Below, piece by piece: positions 52,234 to 60,957 of a stretch of 64,000 bases of DNA. The position numbers and the translations under genes are program-made. Below the pieces are notes generated by a model. That model ran no database searches and had not been told where the DNA came from. It was given only the letters and a program-made list of their open reading frames with translations. Within the stretch, counting starts at the first letter, position 1. Each line of letters begins with the position of its first letter. The DNA comes from Streptomyces inhibens (GTDB lineage: Bacteria; Actinomycetota; Actinomycetes; Streptomycetales; Streptomycetaceae), in the NCBI RefSeq assembly GCF_003389455.1, contig NZ_QUAC01000006.1, positions 1 to 64,000 of the forward strand, written 5' to 3'.

Positions 52234-53706
52234 ATGCACACCGACACCGAGCGCTGTCTGCGCGCCGTGCAGTCCAAGGACGCCCGCTTCGACGGCTGGT
52301 TCTACACGGCGGTGCTCACGACCCGTATCTACTGCCGGCCCAGCTGCCCCGTGGTGCCGCCCAAGCCCGAGAACATGCGCTTCTACCCGAGCGCGGCCGC
52401 CGCCCAGCAGGCCGGATTCCGGGCCTGCAAGCGGTGCCGCCCGGATGCCAGCCCCGGCTCCCCGCAGTGGGACGAGCGGGCCGATCTGGTCGCCCGTGCC
52501 ATGCGGCTGGTCGCGGACGGCATCGTCGACCGCGAGGGCGTCCCCGGCCTCGCGGCGCGCCTCGGCTACAGCACCCGGCAGATCGAGCGCCAGCTGCTGG
52601 CCGAGCTGGGCGCGGGGCCGCTCGCCCTGGCCCGCGCCCAGCGCGCGCAGACCGCCCGGCTGCTCGTGGAGACCACCGCACTGCCGATGGCCGATGTCGC
52701 CTTCGCCGCCGGGTTCGCCAGCATCCGTACGTTCAACGAGACGGTACGGGAGGTCTTCGCGCTCTCCCCGACCGAACTGCGGCAGCGCGCCAGGCCCGGC
52801 CCGCGCGCTGTGGTGCCCGGCGCGCTCGCGCTGCGGCTGCCCTTCCGGCAGCCGCTGAACCCCGACAACCTCTTCGGGCACCTCGCCGCCACCGCGGTCC
52901 CCGGTGTCGAGGAGTGGCGTGACGGCGCCTACCGCCGCACCCTGAGCCTCCCGTACGGGCACGGCATCGTCGCCCTGGCGCCCCGCCCCGACCACATCGA
53001 CTGCCGGCTCGCCCTCACCGATCTGCGCGATCTGGCCGGCGCCATCGCCCGCTGCCGCCGGATGCTCGACCTCGACGCGGACCCGGAAGCCGTCGACGGG
53101 CTGCTCCGCGAGGACCCGCGGCTGGCACCGCTCGTCGACAAGGCACCCGGCCGTCGTGTCCCCCGTACCGTCGACGCCGATGAATTCGCGGTCCGCGCCG
53201 TCCTCGGCCAGCAGGTCTCCACCGCGGCCGCCCGCACCCACGCCGGACGGCTGGTCCATGCGCACGGCGAGCGGGTCGACGACCCGGGCGGCGGCCTCAG
53301 CCACCTCTTCCCGTCCGCCGCCGCGCTCGCCGAACTGGACCCGGAGTCGCTGGCGATGCCCCGTACCCGCCGGGCCACGCTCACCGGCGTCATCGCCGCC
53401 CTCGGCTCCGGCGCGCTGCAACTGGGCGTCGGCAGCGACCGGGACGAGGCCCGCGCGCAGCTCTCGGCACTGCCGGGGGTCGGCCCCTGGACCGTCGAAT
53501 GCATCGCCATGCGCGCACTCGGCGACCCGGACGCCTTCACCCCGACCGACCTCGGTCTGCGCCGCGCGGCCGCCGGGCTCGGCCTGCCGCACACCCCGGC
53601 GGCCCTGATCCGGCACTCCGCGATCTGGCGCCCCTGGCGCGCCTACGCCGTCCAGTACCTCTGGGCGACCGACGACCACCCCATCAACCATCTCCCGACG
53701 AACTGA
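52234..53706 (+). CDS. alkA: Ada-AlkA fusion: Ada N-domain, AraC HTH and DNA-3-methyladenine glycosylase
   Basis: A 490-residue fusion. Residues 1-80 are the Ada N-terminal zinc domain with Cys34, Cys38, Cys65 and Cys68 ([19 protein letters not shown]), which accepts methyl groups from phosphotriesters. Residues 90-190 are an AraC helix-turn-helix pair ([15 protein letters not shown]-type, then [22 protein letters not shown]). From about 205 the AlkA glycosylase follows, with the HhH-GPD motif [18 protein letters not shown] and the catalytic Asp in FTPTDLGL. It both senses and repairs alkylated DNA. The ogt gene follows 10 bp later. Confidence 0.94.
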   Translation: MHTDTERCLRAVQSKDARFDGWFYTAVLTTRIYCRPSCPVVPPKPENMRFYPSAAAAQQAGFRACKRCRPDASPGSPQWDERADLVARAMRLVADGIVDREGVPGLAARLGYSTRQIERQLLAELGAGPLALARAQRAQTARLLVETTALPMADVAFAAGFASIRTFNETVREVFALSPTELRQRARPGPRAVVPGALALRLPFRQPLNPDNLFGHLAATAVPGVEEWRDGAYRRTLSLPYGHGIVALAPRPDHIDCRLALTDLRDLAGAIARCRRMLDLDADPEAVDGLLREDPRLAPLVDKAPGRRVPRTVDADEFAVRAVLGQQVSTAAARTHAGRLVHAHGERVDDPGGGLSHLFPSAAALAELDPESLAMPRTRRATLTGVIAALGSGALQLGVGSDRDEARAQLSALPGVGPWTVECIAMRALGDPDAFTPTDLGLRRAAAGLGLPHTPAALIRHSAIWRPWRAYAVQYLWATDDHPINHLPTN

Positions 53707-53716
53707 GTCCGCAGCC

Positions 53717-54262
53717 ATGACCGTGCACGCACCCGCGCCCGGCGCGCCCCTCACCCACACCGTCCTGGACGACACCCCGGTGGGCCCGCTCACCCTCGTC
53801 GCCGCCGGCGATGCCCTCACCGGGCTCTACATGACCGACCAGCGCCACCGCCCGCCCCAGGAGACCTTCGGCGACCCGGCGAACCCCGACGAGCCGCCGT
53901 TCGCCGCGACCATCGCCCAGCTCCGGGCCTATTTCCGCGGCGAGTTGACCACCTTCGACCTGCCGCTCGCGCTGCGCGGCACGCCCTTCCAGCGCCGCGT
54001 CTGGGCGGCGCTGTGCACGATCCCCTACGGCGAGACGCTCTCGTACGGGCAGCTCGCCGAACAGCTCGGCGCCCCGTCCGCGGCCCGCGCGGTCGGGTTG
54101 GCCAACGGGCGCAACCCGGTCGGCATCATCGTGCCCTGCCACCGCGTCGTCGGCGCCGACGGCAGCCTCACCGGCTACGGCGGCGGCCTCGACCGCAAGC
54201 GCCGGCTGCTCGCCTTCGAGCGGACGGATCACGCCCTGTTCCCGGCGGAGGCCTGCGGCTGA
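53717..54262 (+). CDS. ogt: Methylated-DNA-[protein]-cysteine S-methyltransferase
   Basis: A 181-residue O6-alkylguanine-DNA alkyltransferase. [30 protein letters not shown] and the reaction site IVPCHRVVG with GTx-like [13 protein letters not shown] (segments quoted in part) are diagnostic. It transfers the alkyl group irreversibly to its Cys. Operon partner of the Ada-AlkA fusion, which likely regulates both. Its final codons and stop form the first unit of a 17-bp array reaching to the convergent tetR-type gene. Confidence 0.95.
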   Translation: MTVHAPAPGAPLTHTVLDDTPVGPLTLVAAGDALTGLYMTDQRHRPPQETFGDPANPDEPPFAATIAQLRAYFRGELTTFDLPLALRGTPFQRRVWAALCTIPYGETLSYGQLAEQLGAPSAARAVGLANGRNPVGIIVPCHRVVGADGSLTGYGGGLDRKRRLLAFERTDHALFPAEACG

Positions 54263-54353
54263 CGGGAGCCGGCGACCGAGGCGTGCCGACGGCTGAGGAG
54301 GGCCGGCAGTTGGGGAGGGCCGGTAGTTGAGGAGAGCCGGCGGCTACGGCGTG
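54252..54353. repeat. 17-bp tandem array, six units, spanning the stop codons of ogt and the tetR-type gene
   Basis: Units of exactly 17 bp start at 54252, 54269, 54286, 54303, 54320 and 54337. Most begin CCGG and end GGAGGG or GGCGTG. The first holds the ogt TGA (54260-54262) and the last holds the TAG (54346-54344) of the TetR gene. Confidence 0.85.
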
Positions 54354-55018
54354 GCCGTGGTGGGCCCGCCCCGCGGCGTCAGGCCGTCCAGCAGCGCCCG
54401 TGCGGTCTCCGCCGCGAACTCCTCCTCGCCCTCGGGCCGCAGCGCACCGGCCGGCGCCTCGGTGCCGAAGAACAGATCGAGGAAGGCACGGTGGAAGCAG
54501 GCCCCGATCAGCAGGGTGGCCGCCGCGTGCGGGTCGATGCCGGTCGAGACCCGGCCCAGCTTCTGCTCGGCCGTCAGATACGCGGCCAGATGCTGGGTGG
54601 CGTTCTGCGGTCCGGCGGTGCCCAGCTCGTCCAGCTTGCGGCGGTGCGTCGCCAGCAGCTCCGGGCTGGCGAAGAGTGACGCGGCGATCGGGAAGGAGCG
54701 GCGGTAGAAGCGGACGGCGGCCAGCGCCACGTCCTTGAGGTGCACGGCCGGACCGCGATCGTCGCCCGCCCTGCGCGGCAGCTGCTCCATCGCGTCCGAG
54801 AACCGGGGTGCACGCTCGTGCAGCACCCGGACGAAGATCTCTTCCTTGTTGCGGAAGTGCTTGTAGAGCGCCGCTTCCGAGCACCCCGCCTCCCGGGCGA
54901 TCTGCTTGGTCGTCGTACGCGTCAGGCCCACGGTCGTCATCAGCGCGGCGGCGGCGTCGAGGATGCGGGAGCGCGTCAGGGCGCCTCCGGTCAGGGGAGC
55001 GGCGGCGTCTGGGGTCAT
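54344..55018 (-). CDS. TetR/AcrR-family transcriptional regulator
   Basis: A 224-residue regulator. The N-terminal helix-turn-helix reads RSRILDAAAALMTTVGLTRTTTKQIAREAGCSEAALYKHF (two overlapping segments), a standard TetR domain at 15-60. The C-terminal ligand domain resembles TetR_C_33-like types and gives no ligand. It is divergent from an NAD(P)-binding gene, and a large inverted repeat lies between the two starts, so it likely represses that gene and itself. Confidence 0.9.
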   Translation of the reverse strand: MTPDAAAPLTGGALTRSRILDAAAALMTTVGLTRTTTKQIAREAGCSEAALYKHFRNKEEIFVRVLHERAPRFSDAMEQLPRRAGDDRGPAVHLKDVALAAVRFYRRSFPIAASLFASPELLATHRRKLDELGTAGPQNATQHLAAYLTAEQKLGRVSTGIDPHAAATLLIGACFHRAFLDLFFGTEAPAGALRPEGEEEFAAETARALLDGLTPRGGPTTATP

Positions 55019-55038
55019 GGCGGGAGCTTACCTTGACA

Positions 55039-55084
55039 GGTGAGTGAACACTTACCCACACTGGCGGGTAAGTGTTCACTCACC
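55039..55084. promoter_or_regulatory. Large inverted repeat, probable double TetR operator
   Basis: The arms GGTGAGTGAACACTTACCC (55039-55057) and its exact complement (55066-55084) are 19 bp, with an 8-bp centre. Each arm contains AGTGAACACT, itself nearly symmetric (AGTG-AA-CACT), so two dimer sites may be present. TTGACA at 55033-55038 could be the -35 of the divergent gene. Confidence 0.8.
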
Positions 55085-55121
55085 CTTTGCTCACCCCCCT
55101 TACCCACCCTTGGGAGAGGCC

Positions 55122-55757
55122 ATGAAACTCACCGTCCTCGGTGCGTCGGGCGGCGTCGGCCGACAGCTCGTCACGCAGGCCCTGGCCGACGGGCACGAGG
55201 TGACCGCCGCGCTGCGCAGCCCGCAGAAGCTGACCGTGCGGCACGAGCGTCTGACCGTGGCCCGCGCGGACGCGCTCGACGCCGCCTCCGTCAAGACGGT
55301 GATCGACGGCGCCGACGCGGTGCTCTCCGGCATCGGCCAGGCCGGCCGGCACGACCCGCTGCGGCCCGCCTCCACCTCGGCCCGCGCGGTGGTCGAGGCG
55401 ATGACCGCGACCGGCGTACGGCGCCTCGTCGTGGTCAGCGCGGCCCCGCTCAACCGCACCGGCGCCGGCCAGTCGTTCCTCACCCGCCGGGTGTTCGGCC
55501 CTCTCCTGTGGGCGGTCCTCAAGGAGCTCTACACCGACCTGGAGCGGATGGAGGCCGTACTGCGTGACAGCGACCTCGACTGGACGGCTGTCCGCCCGCC
55601 CCGCCTGCTCGACAAGCCCGGCGAGGGCCGCTACCGCCACGCCGTCGAGGCCGGCCCGGCCGGCGCCAGCCTCGCCCGCGCCGATGTGGCCCGCGCCATG
55701 CTCGATTTCGTCGACGACCCGCAGACCTACGGCCATGCGGTGGGCATCAGCCGCTGA
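55122..55757 (+). CDS. NAD(P)-binding (NmrA/atypical SDR) oxidoreductase
   Basis: A 211-residue protein with the Rossmann start MKLTVLGASGGVGRQLVTQAL, then VTAALRSPQKL, a switched Asp in ARADALDAASV, and VSAAPLNRTGAG. The atypical SDR group includes NAD(P)H-dependent reductases and redox sensors; no YxxxK is obvious. GGGAGAGG lies just before the ATG. It is probably controlled by the TetR regulator transcribed in the opposite direction, through the large inverted repeat. Confidence 0.82.
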   Translation: MKLTVLGASGGVGRQLVTQALADGHEVTAALRSPQKLTVRHERLTVARADALDAASVKTVIDGADAVLSGIGQAGRHDPLRPASTSARAVVEAMTATGVRRLVVVSAAPLNRTGAGQSFLTRRVFGPLLWAVLKELYTDLERMEAVLRDSDLDWTAVRPPRLLDKPGEGRYRHAVEAGPAGASLARADVARAMLDFVDDPQTYGHAVGISR

Positions 55758-55810
55758 CACCGCCGCACCATGCCGGCGGCTCTGGCGACGGGCCTCAGAG
55801 TGGACCCGCT

Positions 55811-56650
55811 CTAGGCCGGGCTCTCCGCGTCGACCACGCCCCGTACCTCCGCCACCAGGCGCTCCGCCTCCGTCAGCGAGTGCCGCAACTCCTCTTCCGT
55901 ACGCCCGAGTTCGCCGAGCAGGGAGAGGGCGCGCGCCTCGAAGCCGGGCGGTGTGTGGGGCATGGCGGCGGCCGCCGCGAGGGCGCCCTTCTCGTTGAGG
56001 CACCAGGTGCCGTGGTGCGCGTGCAGGGCCTGGACGAGGTTGCCGACGGCCCGGGACAGGCACAGGGCCGCATGCAGTACGTCCCGGGCGGTGTATGACT
56101 TGCCCGCCATCGCCACCGAGAACCCCGCGTCCCAGACCGCGGCGCCGGCCAGCGCCTTCCGCAGCGCCTCCGGATAGGCCCGGGCCTCGTCCTTGAGGCG
56201 GGCCAGCTCCCCGTCGGTGTCGGCGAGCACCCGGCCCAGCGCCACCTCGCCCGGATAGGCGGGCGACCAGAAGCCGTGCGGATGACCGGCCTGGACGCCG
56301 ATCTCGAAGCGGCCCGCGCGGCAGTCGTCCCACACCCGCCGCACCCGGTCGGCGTCCCGCAGGATCCAGTCCACATGGCTGCCGTCGGGCAGTACGAGCC
56401 ACGCCCCGCCGTTGACCCACGCGCCCCAGGCCCCCGGCCCGTACACCTCGACCGGGCCGCCGGTCACCTCCGCGGCGAGCGCCTCCAGCGCCGGCAGGTC
56501 CGGCTCGCCCCGGTAGTAGACGCCCAGATCCCAGTCCGAGTCCGCCCGGTGCGTGCCCCGCGCCCGGCTGCCCCCGAGCATCACCCCGACCACTCCCGGT
56601 ACTTGGGCGACCTTGGCGGCAATGGCGTCGATGGCGTCTATGGCTTCCAT
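55811..56650 (-). CDS. Nucleotidyltransferase-domain protein
   Basis: A 279-residue protein with an N-terminal minimal nucleotidyltransferase domain: GVMLGGSRARGTHRADSDWDLGVYY holds the GS motif and the DxD metal site in two parts. A second acidic site is in GSHVDWILRD. The rest is mainly helical (YTARDVLHAALCLSRAVGNLVQALHAHHG). Family members include aminoglycoside adenylyltransferases and toxin-type NTases; here no resistance or toxin partner is visible. Start at 56650 chosen because the next upstream residues are low-complexity. Substrate unknown. Confidence 0.8.
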   Translation of the reverse strand: MEAIDAIDAIAAKVAQVPGVVGVMLGGSRARGTHRADSDWDLGVYYRGEPDLPALEALAAEVTGGPVEVYGPGAWGAWVNGGAWLVLPDGSHVDWILRDADRVRRVWDDCRAGRFEIGVQAGHPHGFWSPAYPGEVALGRVLADTDGELARLKDEARAYPEALRKALAGAAVWDAGFSVAMAGKSYTARDVLHAALCLSRAVGNLVQALHAHHGTWCLNEKGALAAAAAMPHTPPGFEARALSLLGELGRTEEELRHSLTEAERLVAEVRGVVDAESPA

Positions 56651-56781
56651 GGCGGACAGCCTAGGACGCGGCCCCTGCGGAGCGGGAACGGTTTTCGCGG
56701 GGCCCGCGGCCGGCCTCACGCCGGCATGCCGTCAGCCCCCGAAGGCGTCAGACCGTCCACCAAGGCAGCAGCTCCCCACGC

Positions 56782-57852
56782 CTACGCGCTGTCCGCGTCG
56801 AAGTGAATCAGCGGCTTGATGATTCCCCCCTCTTTCGAGGCCATCATCCGGAATGCCCGTTCGATCTCGTCGAAGCCGAATTCGTGCGTGGTCATGGGCG
56901 TGGGATCGACCTTCCCGGTCTCCATCAACCGGAAGATCCGCCGAAGCCACCCGCGGCCTCCGCGGTTGAACCCGCCGTAGACCTGCTTGTCGGACATGCC
57001 GTATCCGAATGGCTCCAGGGGGATCTTCAACGGCTCGGGCACCTCCCCGTGGTACCCGACGTTGGAAATGCGCCCTCCCGGCTTCGTGACCCGAAAGGTT
57101 GCCTCCCAGGTCTGAGGGGTGCCGAGCGCCTCGATGGCTGCGTCGACCCCCTGGCCGTCCGTCAGCTCCAGGATCCGCGCGACCGGATCGCACCGTGTGT
57201 GGTCGACGACCAGATCGGCGCCGAAGGGGCGGGCCAGATCCTGACGGGCGGGAACCGACTCGACGGCGATGATCAGGCCCGCGCCGCGCAGCCGGCAGCC
57301 GATCGTCGCCGACAGCCCCACCGCGCCCTGGGCGAAGATCGCGACGGTTTCGCCCAGTGCGAGTTCCGCGTGTTCGGCGGCGACGAACCCGGTGGAGAGC
57401 ATGTCGGTGGCGTACAACGCCTTGTGGTCGGAGAGCCCTTCGGGAATCGGTGCGAGGTTGGCCTGGGCGTTGTTGACGAGAAAGTACTGGGCCATGTTCC
57501 CGTCCCGCCGGTTGGTGAATCTGGCGCCTCCCAGCATCCGCCCGAGGCATTGCGAGGAGAACCCGCGCTGACAGGAATCGCACTGGAAGCAGGGCGTGAC
57601 CCCGGACACCGCGACGCGCTGGCCTTTTGCCAGTCCCTCGACGGCCGAGCCGAGCGCATGGACGACACCGACCGCCTCATGCCCCAATGTCACATCCGGA
57701 GCGACCGGAATCGCGCCCCTCATGGTGTGCACATCGGTTGTGCACACCATGGCCGCGGTGGTGCGCACGACCGCGTCATTGGGGCCGGGTTCGGGGACCG
57801 GCTTCTCGATGACGCCGACCTCACCGACCTTCCGGAGAACAAAAGCTCTCAC
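56782..57852 (-). CDS. Zinc-dependent alcohol dehydrogenase, secondary-alcohol type
   Basis: A 356-residue medium-chain dehydrogenase. Catalytic zinc ligands are Cys37 in AAMVCTTDVH, His in LGHEAVG and Asp in YATDMLSTGF, the latter being typical of NADP-dependent secondary-alcohol (isopropanol) dehydrogenases. A structural zinc cluster CFQCDSCQRGFSSQC is also present. The Rossmann fold is VAIFAQGAVGLSATIGCRLRGAG. The ligand may be a short secondary alcohol or ketone. GTG start after a weak CAGGTG. Confidence 0.88.
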   Translation of the reverse strand: MRAFVLRKVGEVGVIEKPVPEPGPNDAVVRTTAAMVCTTDVHTMRGAIPVAPDVTLGHEAVGVVHALGSAVEGLAKGQRVAVSGVTPCFQCDSCQRGFSSQCLGRMLGGARFTNRRDGNMAQYFLVNNAQANLAPIPEGLSDHKALYATDMLSTGFVAAEHAELALGETVAIFAQGAVGLSATIGCRLRGAGLIIAVESVPARQDLARPFGADLVVDHTRCDPVARILELTDGQGVDAAIEALGTPQTWEATFRVTKPGGRISNVGYHGEVPEPLKIPLEPFGYGMSDKQVYGGFNRGGRGWLRRIFRLMETGKVDPTPMTTHEFGFDEIERAFRMMASKEGGIIKPLIHFDADSA

Positions 57853-58169
57853 GTGTGATCACCTGCCGCTCTATGCGGGGAGTGCGAGGAGAGCGTCAGC
57901 CGGCCCAGGTCCATGCGGCGACCTCGGGGAGATCCGTGCCGTACCGCGGACTCGTGTGAGTGGCTCATGCCATTGCCGTTCCCGCAGAGGAGACCCGGCA
58001 ATGGGCGCCGCGTCATCCTCCGCCCGTTCGGCCGACACGGCGCGCCGGCATCGGCGGCAGCCGCATCAGGCCCCCACCACCCGGCGGTCCCTGGGCACCC
58101 AGAACGTACGCCAACCCGGCACGCATCCACCTGCGTCGGTGACGGGTCCCGCCGCACACCGACGGACCG
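57853..58169. other. Intergenic stretch, no supported gene
   Basis: Between the alcohol dehydrogenase start and the Nudix stop. Short frames exist on both strands, one with AGGAG before an ATG at 58001, but it runs into the Nudix gene antisense and has no coding character. GTGATCAC near 57856-57863 is a small palindrome close to the dehydrogenase start. Nothing else is clear. Confidence 0.5.
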
Positions 58170-58667
58170 TCAGCTTCCGGCCGGCGGCAGGCCGTCCTCC
58201 AGCTCCGCCGGGCCGCGGCCGTCCGCGAGGGCCTTGAGGGCGGCGCCGATGCGCAGTGCCATCTCCCGGTTCACCAGCGTCTGGGCCTCTTCCCAGTGCA
58301 CCAGGCGCCAGGACAGCAGCTCCTCCTCCTGCAGCCGGATCGCGGCGAGCCGGTCCGCGTCCAGCACCCCACCGTCGTAGAGATACGACACCAGCGGCGG
58401 CCGGCTCTCCCCGCGTACCCAGTCGACGGCGAGCAGCGGCCCCAGCTCGATGTCCAGGCCGATCTCCTCGGCGGTCTCGCGACGGGCGGCCTGGCGGGGC
58501 GATTCACCGGCGTCCGACTCGACGGTGCCGCCGGGCAGGATCCAGGTGTCGCGGTAGTTCGGCTCCACGAGCAGGATGCGGCCCTCCGCGTCACGGAAGA
58601 TGGCGCCCGCGCCCGCGAGCACCCGGGGCAGGCCGGCGATGTACGTGGCGTAGTCCATGGTCGTCAC
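58170..58667 (-). CDS. Nudix hydrolase
   Basis: A 165-residue Nudix protein. The box reads GGTVESDAGESPRQAARRET then AEEIGLDI; relative to the standard pattern two extra residues (DA) precede the Gly-Glu, a variant I recall in related actinomycete proteins. The REx2EE core that binds metal is intact. N-terminal LAGAGAIFRDAEGRILLVEPNYRD and WILPGG are the substrate-side strands. Starts are GTG 58667 or ATG 58658; a TAGGCT six bases before the GTG could make the transcript leaderless. Substrate unknown. Confidence 0.87.
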   Translation of the reverse strand: MTTMDYATYIAGLPRVLAGAGAIFRDAEGRILLVEPNYRDTWILPGGTVESDAGESPRQAARRETAEEIGLDIELGPLLAVDWVRGESRPPLVSYLYDGGVLDADRLAAIRLQEEELLSWRLVHWEEAQTLVNREMALRIGAALKALADGRGPAELEDGLPPAGS

Positions 58668-58817
58668 GGCGCGAGCCTAGAGCCTGCCCGGTGGATCTTC
58701 GAGGGCGCGCGAGGGTGCGTGTGGCCCCCTTCGGACCCAAGTGCCCTGTTCGCGGGGCCGCCGGCCGGATAAGGTCGCAGCGGCGCGACTGCCAGTTCGA
58801 AAGCAAGGGGAAACACG

Positions 58818-59999
58818 GTGGCGGACGCAGCAAGGACAAACACAGCACATGTGCTGATCGCCGCGGACAAATTCAAGGGTTCGCTCACGGCCGTCGAGGT
58901 GGCCGCGCATGTCACGGCCGGTCTGCGGCGCGTGGTTCCCGATCTGGACGTGGCGGCCGTCCCGGTCGCGGACGGCGGCGACGGCACGGTCGCGGCCGCC
59001 CTCGCAGCCGGCTTCACCCGGCACGAGGCGCGGGTCACCGGCCCCACCGGCGAACCGGTGACGGCCACCTTCGCACTGCGCGTGGGGGCACCCCCAGCGG
59101 TAGCTGGGGGAGGCACCGCGGTGGTGGAGATGGCGGAGGCCTCCGGGCTCCAGCACCTCCCCGGAGGCGTCTTCGCGCCCCTGACGGCCACCACGTACGG
59201 CACCGGAGAGCTGCTGCTCGCGGCCCTGGACGCGGGTGCGACCTCGATCGTCTTCGGCGTCGGCGGCAGCGCCACGACCGACGGCGGCGCGGGCATGCTC
59301 GCGGCGCTCGGCGCCCGGTTCCTGGACGCGGAGGGTACGCCGATCGCCCCCGGCGGCGGCCCGCTGCGCGAGCTGGCCACGGCCGATCTGTCCGGCCTGG
59401 ACGCCCGGCTGGCCAAGACCGCGATCGTGCTCGCCAGCGACGTCGACAACCCGCTCACGGGCCCGAAGGGCGCCCCGGCGGTCTACGGGCCGCAGAAGGG
59501 CGCCGACGAAGACGATGTCGCCACGCTGGACGCCGCCCTGGCGCACTATGCCGAGGTGCTGGAGCGCGCGGTGGGCCCCAAGGCCGCCGAGCACGCCCTG
59601 GCGCCCGGTGCGGGCGCGGCGGGCGGCGTCGGCTATGGCGCGCTGGTCGGCCTGGACGCGGCGTTCCGGCCGGGCATCGACGTGATGCTCGACGTCCTGG
59701 GCTTCGCCCCGGCGCTGGCCAAGGCCACGTTCGTCATCACCGGCGAGGGTTCGCTCGACGAGCAGACCCTGCACGGCAAGGCCCCGGCCGGCGTCGCCGC
59801 CGCGGCCAGGGCGGCCGGCCTGGACGTGGTCGCGGTCTGCGGCCGGCTCCAGCTGACGCAGGAGGCCCTCGGTGCGGCCGGGATCCAGCGTGCGTACGCC
59901 CTGACGGATCTGGAGCCCGACCCGGCCCGCTGTATGGCCGAGGCGGGCCCGCTGCTGGAGCGGGCGGCGGAGAGTCTGGCGCGCGACTTCCTGGTCTGA
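58818..59999 (+). CDS. glxK: Glycerate kinase (GlxK family) with small in-frame insertion
   Basis: A 393-residue type II glycerate kinase. VLIAADKFKGSLTAVEVA, PVADGGDGTV, GVGGSATTDGGAGMLAALG and LASDVDNPLTGPKGAPAVYG are family signatures, and GEGSLDEQTLHGKAP is near the end. It phosphorylates glycerate to enter glycolysis. Between ALR and TAVVEMAEASG the stretch VGAPPAVAGGG is an extra loop encoded by a palindromic repeat at 59083-59115. GTG start with AAGGGGAA just before. The gene ends convergently with pssA. Confidence 0.92.
   Translation: MADAARTNTAHVLIAADKFKGSLTAVEVAAHVTAGLRRVVPDLDVAAVPVADGGDGTVAAALAAGFTRHEARVTGPTGEPVTATFALRVGAPPAVAGGGTAVVEMAEASGLQHLPGGVFAPLTATTYGTGELLLAALDAGATSIVFGVGGSATTDGGAGMLAALGARFLDAEGTPIAPGGGPLRELATADLSGLDARLAKTAIVLASDVDNPLTGPKGAPAVYGPQKGADEDDVATLDAALAHYAEVLERAVGPKAAEHALAPGAGAAGGVGYGALVGLDAAFRPGIDVMLDVLGFAPALAKATFVITGEGSLDEQTLHGKAPAGVAAAARAAGLDVVAVCGRLQLTQEALGAAGIQRAYALTDLEPDPARCMAEAGPLLERAAESLARDFLV
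59083..59115. repeat. Dispersed palindromic Streptomyces repeat inserted in frame in glxK
   Basis: CCCCCAGC (59091-59098), GGTA and GCTGGGGG (59103-59110) form a perfect hairpin, preceded by GTGGGGGCA. I recall this element as a frequent small repeat in Streptomyces genomes. Its length keeps the reading frame. Confidence 0.7.
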
Positions 60000-60006
60000 G
60001 GCCGCG

Positions 60007-60080
60007 GTGCGGCCCGCCGCGGGCCGCACCCACCACAATGCCGAGAGCCCCGGGCGAATTCTTCGCTCGGGGCTCTCGGC
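60007..60080. terminator. Two hairpins between glxK and pssA, bidirectional terminator
   Basis: Hairpin 1: GTGCGGCCCG (60007-60016) with CGGGCCGCAC (60020-60029), 3-nt loop. Hairpin 2: GCCGAGAGCCCCG (60040-60052) with its 13-bp complement (60068-60080); inside, GCGAA and TTCGC add five pairs. Both lie within 100 bp of the two opposing stops. Confidence 0.85.
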
Positions 60081-60096
60081 GTGGTTCTCGGTCCCG

Positions 60097-60957
60097 CTAG
60101 GGGAGCTGTGCGGCGCGCGACTCGGCACGCGACTCGCGGCGGTTGTCGCGGAAGGTGTTGACCCTCCGGGCCGTCGCGAACAGCGGGATCATCGCGCCAA
60201 GGACCACCTGGAGGGAGCAGCCGGTCTGCAGCAGCAGCTGGCCGCCGGGGGCGTCCAGGGCCCAGGCCGCGAGCATGCCCATGCTGAGCACGATCCAGCT
60301 GAGCATCGCCACCGCGAGCCGGCCCCGCGGCTTGGGGTACTCGACCCGGCTCACCATCAGCCAGGCCACTCCGATGATCGCCAGCAGCGTCGGCAGGAAC
60401 GGCAGCTCCAGCAGCACGATGGCGACGACGGTCAGGGCGCCGAAGGGGCTCGGCATGCCCTGGAAGATGCCGTCACGGATCGTGACGCAGGAGAAGCGGG
60501 CGAGCCGGAGCACGACCGCCAGGAGCACCACGACCGCGGCGACCACCGACACCCGCTGGTGCGCGTCCTGGGCGACCATGCCCCAGGTCACGACGAAGTA
60601 CGCGGGCGCCAGACCGAAGCTGATCAGGTCGGAGAGGTTGTCGAGCTCGGCCCCCATCGCCGAGGCTCGCAGCTTGCGCGCCACCAGGCCGTCGAACAGG
60701 TCGAAGACCGATGCGAGCAGCATCAGGATCACGGCCATCGCCGCACTGTGCCGGGCCATCCCGCCGTCCTCGGTGCCCGTCAGATGCGGGATGAGGACCC
60801 CGGTGGTGGTGAAGTACACGGCCATGAAGCCGCAGATGGCGTTGCCGAGAGTGAGGGTGTCCGCTATTGACAGCCGCGTGGACAGCGGCATGTCGTCCTC
60901 GTCCTCGTCGGTCTCGGGTGCCCAGCCCGCCTGTGTCTCGGGATCAATCACGGTCAA
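60097..60957 (-). CDS. pssA: CDP-diacylglycerol-serine O-phosphatidyltransferase
   Basis: A 286-residue membrane enzyme of the CDP-alcohol phosphatidyltransferase family with about seven spans. The catalytic motif is DLFDGLVARKLRASAMGAELDNLSD (given in two parts: DLFDGLVAR and GAELDNLSD). The N-terminal 25 residues are acidic and cytoplasmic; the C-terminus is Arg/Glu-rich. It makes phosphatidylserine, the substrate of Psd encoded just upstream. The start appears to be TTG at 60957 (GTG at 60951 is the alternative), overlapping the psd stop by 14 bp, so translation is coupled. Confidence 0.9.
   Translation of the reverse strand: MTVIDPETQAGWAPETDEDEDDMPLSTRLSIADTLTLGNAICGFMAVYFTTTGVLIPHLTGTEDGGMARHSAAMAVILMLLASVFDLFDGLVARKLRASAMGAELDNLSDLISFGLAPAYFVVTWGMVAQDAHQRVSVVAAVVVLLAVVLRLARFSCVTIRDGIFQGMPSPFGALTVVAIVLLELPFLPTLLAIIGVAWLMVSRVEYPKPRGRLAVAMLSWIVLSMGMLAAWALDAPGGQLLLQTGCSLQVVLGAMIPLFATARRVNTFRDNRRESRAESRAAQLP

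Noticed and set aside
58001-58237. Short ATG frame with AGGAG upstream, between alcohol dehydrogenase and Nudix genes
   Set aside because: It overlaps the Nudix coding region in antisense and has a Pro/Arg/Thr-rich, non-coding look.
58170-58667. Two-residue insertion in the Nudix box as a loss-of-function sign
   Set aside because: The metal-binding REx2EE core is intact and similar boxes are recalled in related proteins, so it is probably a normal variant.
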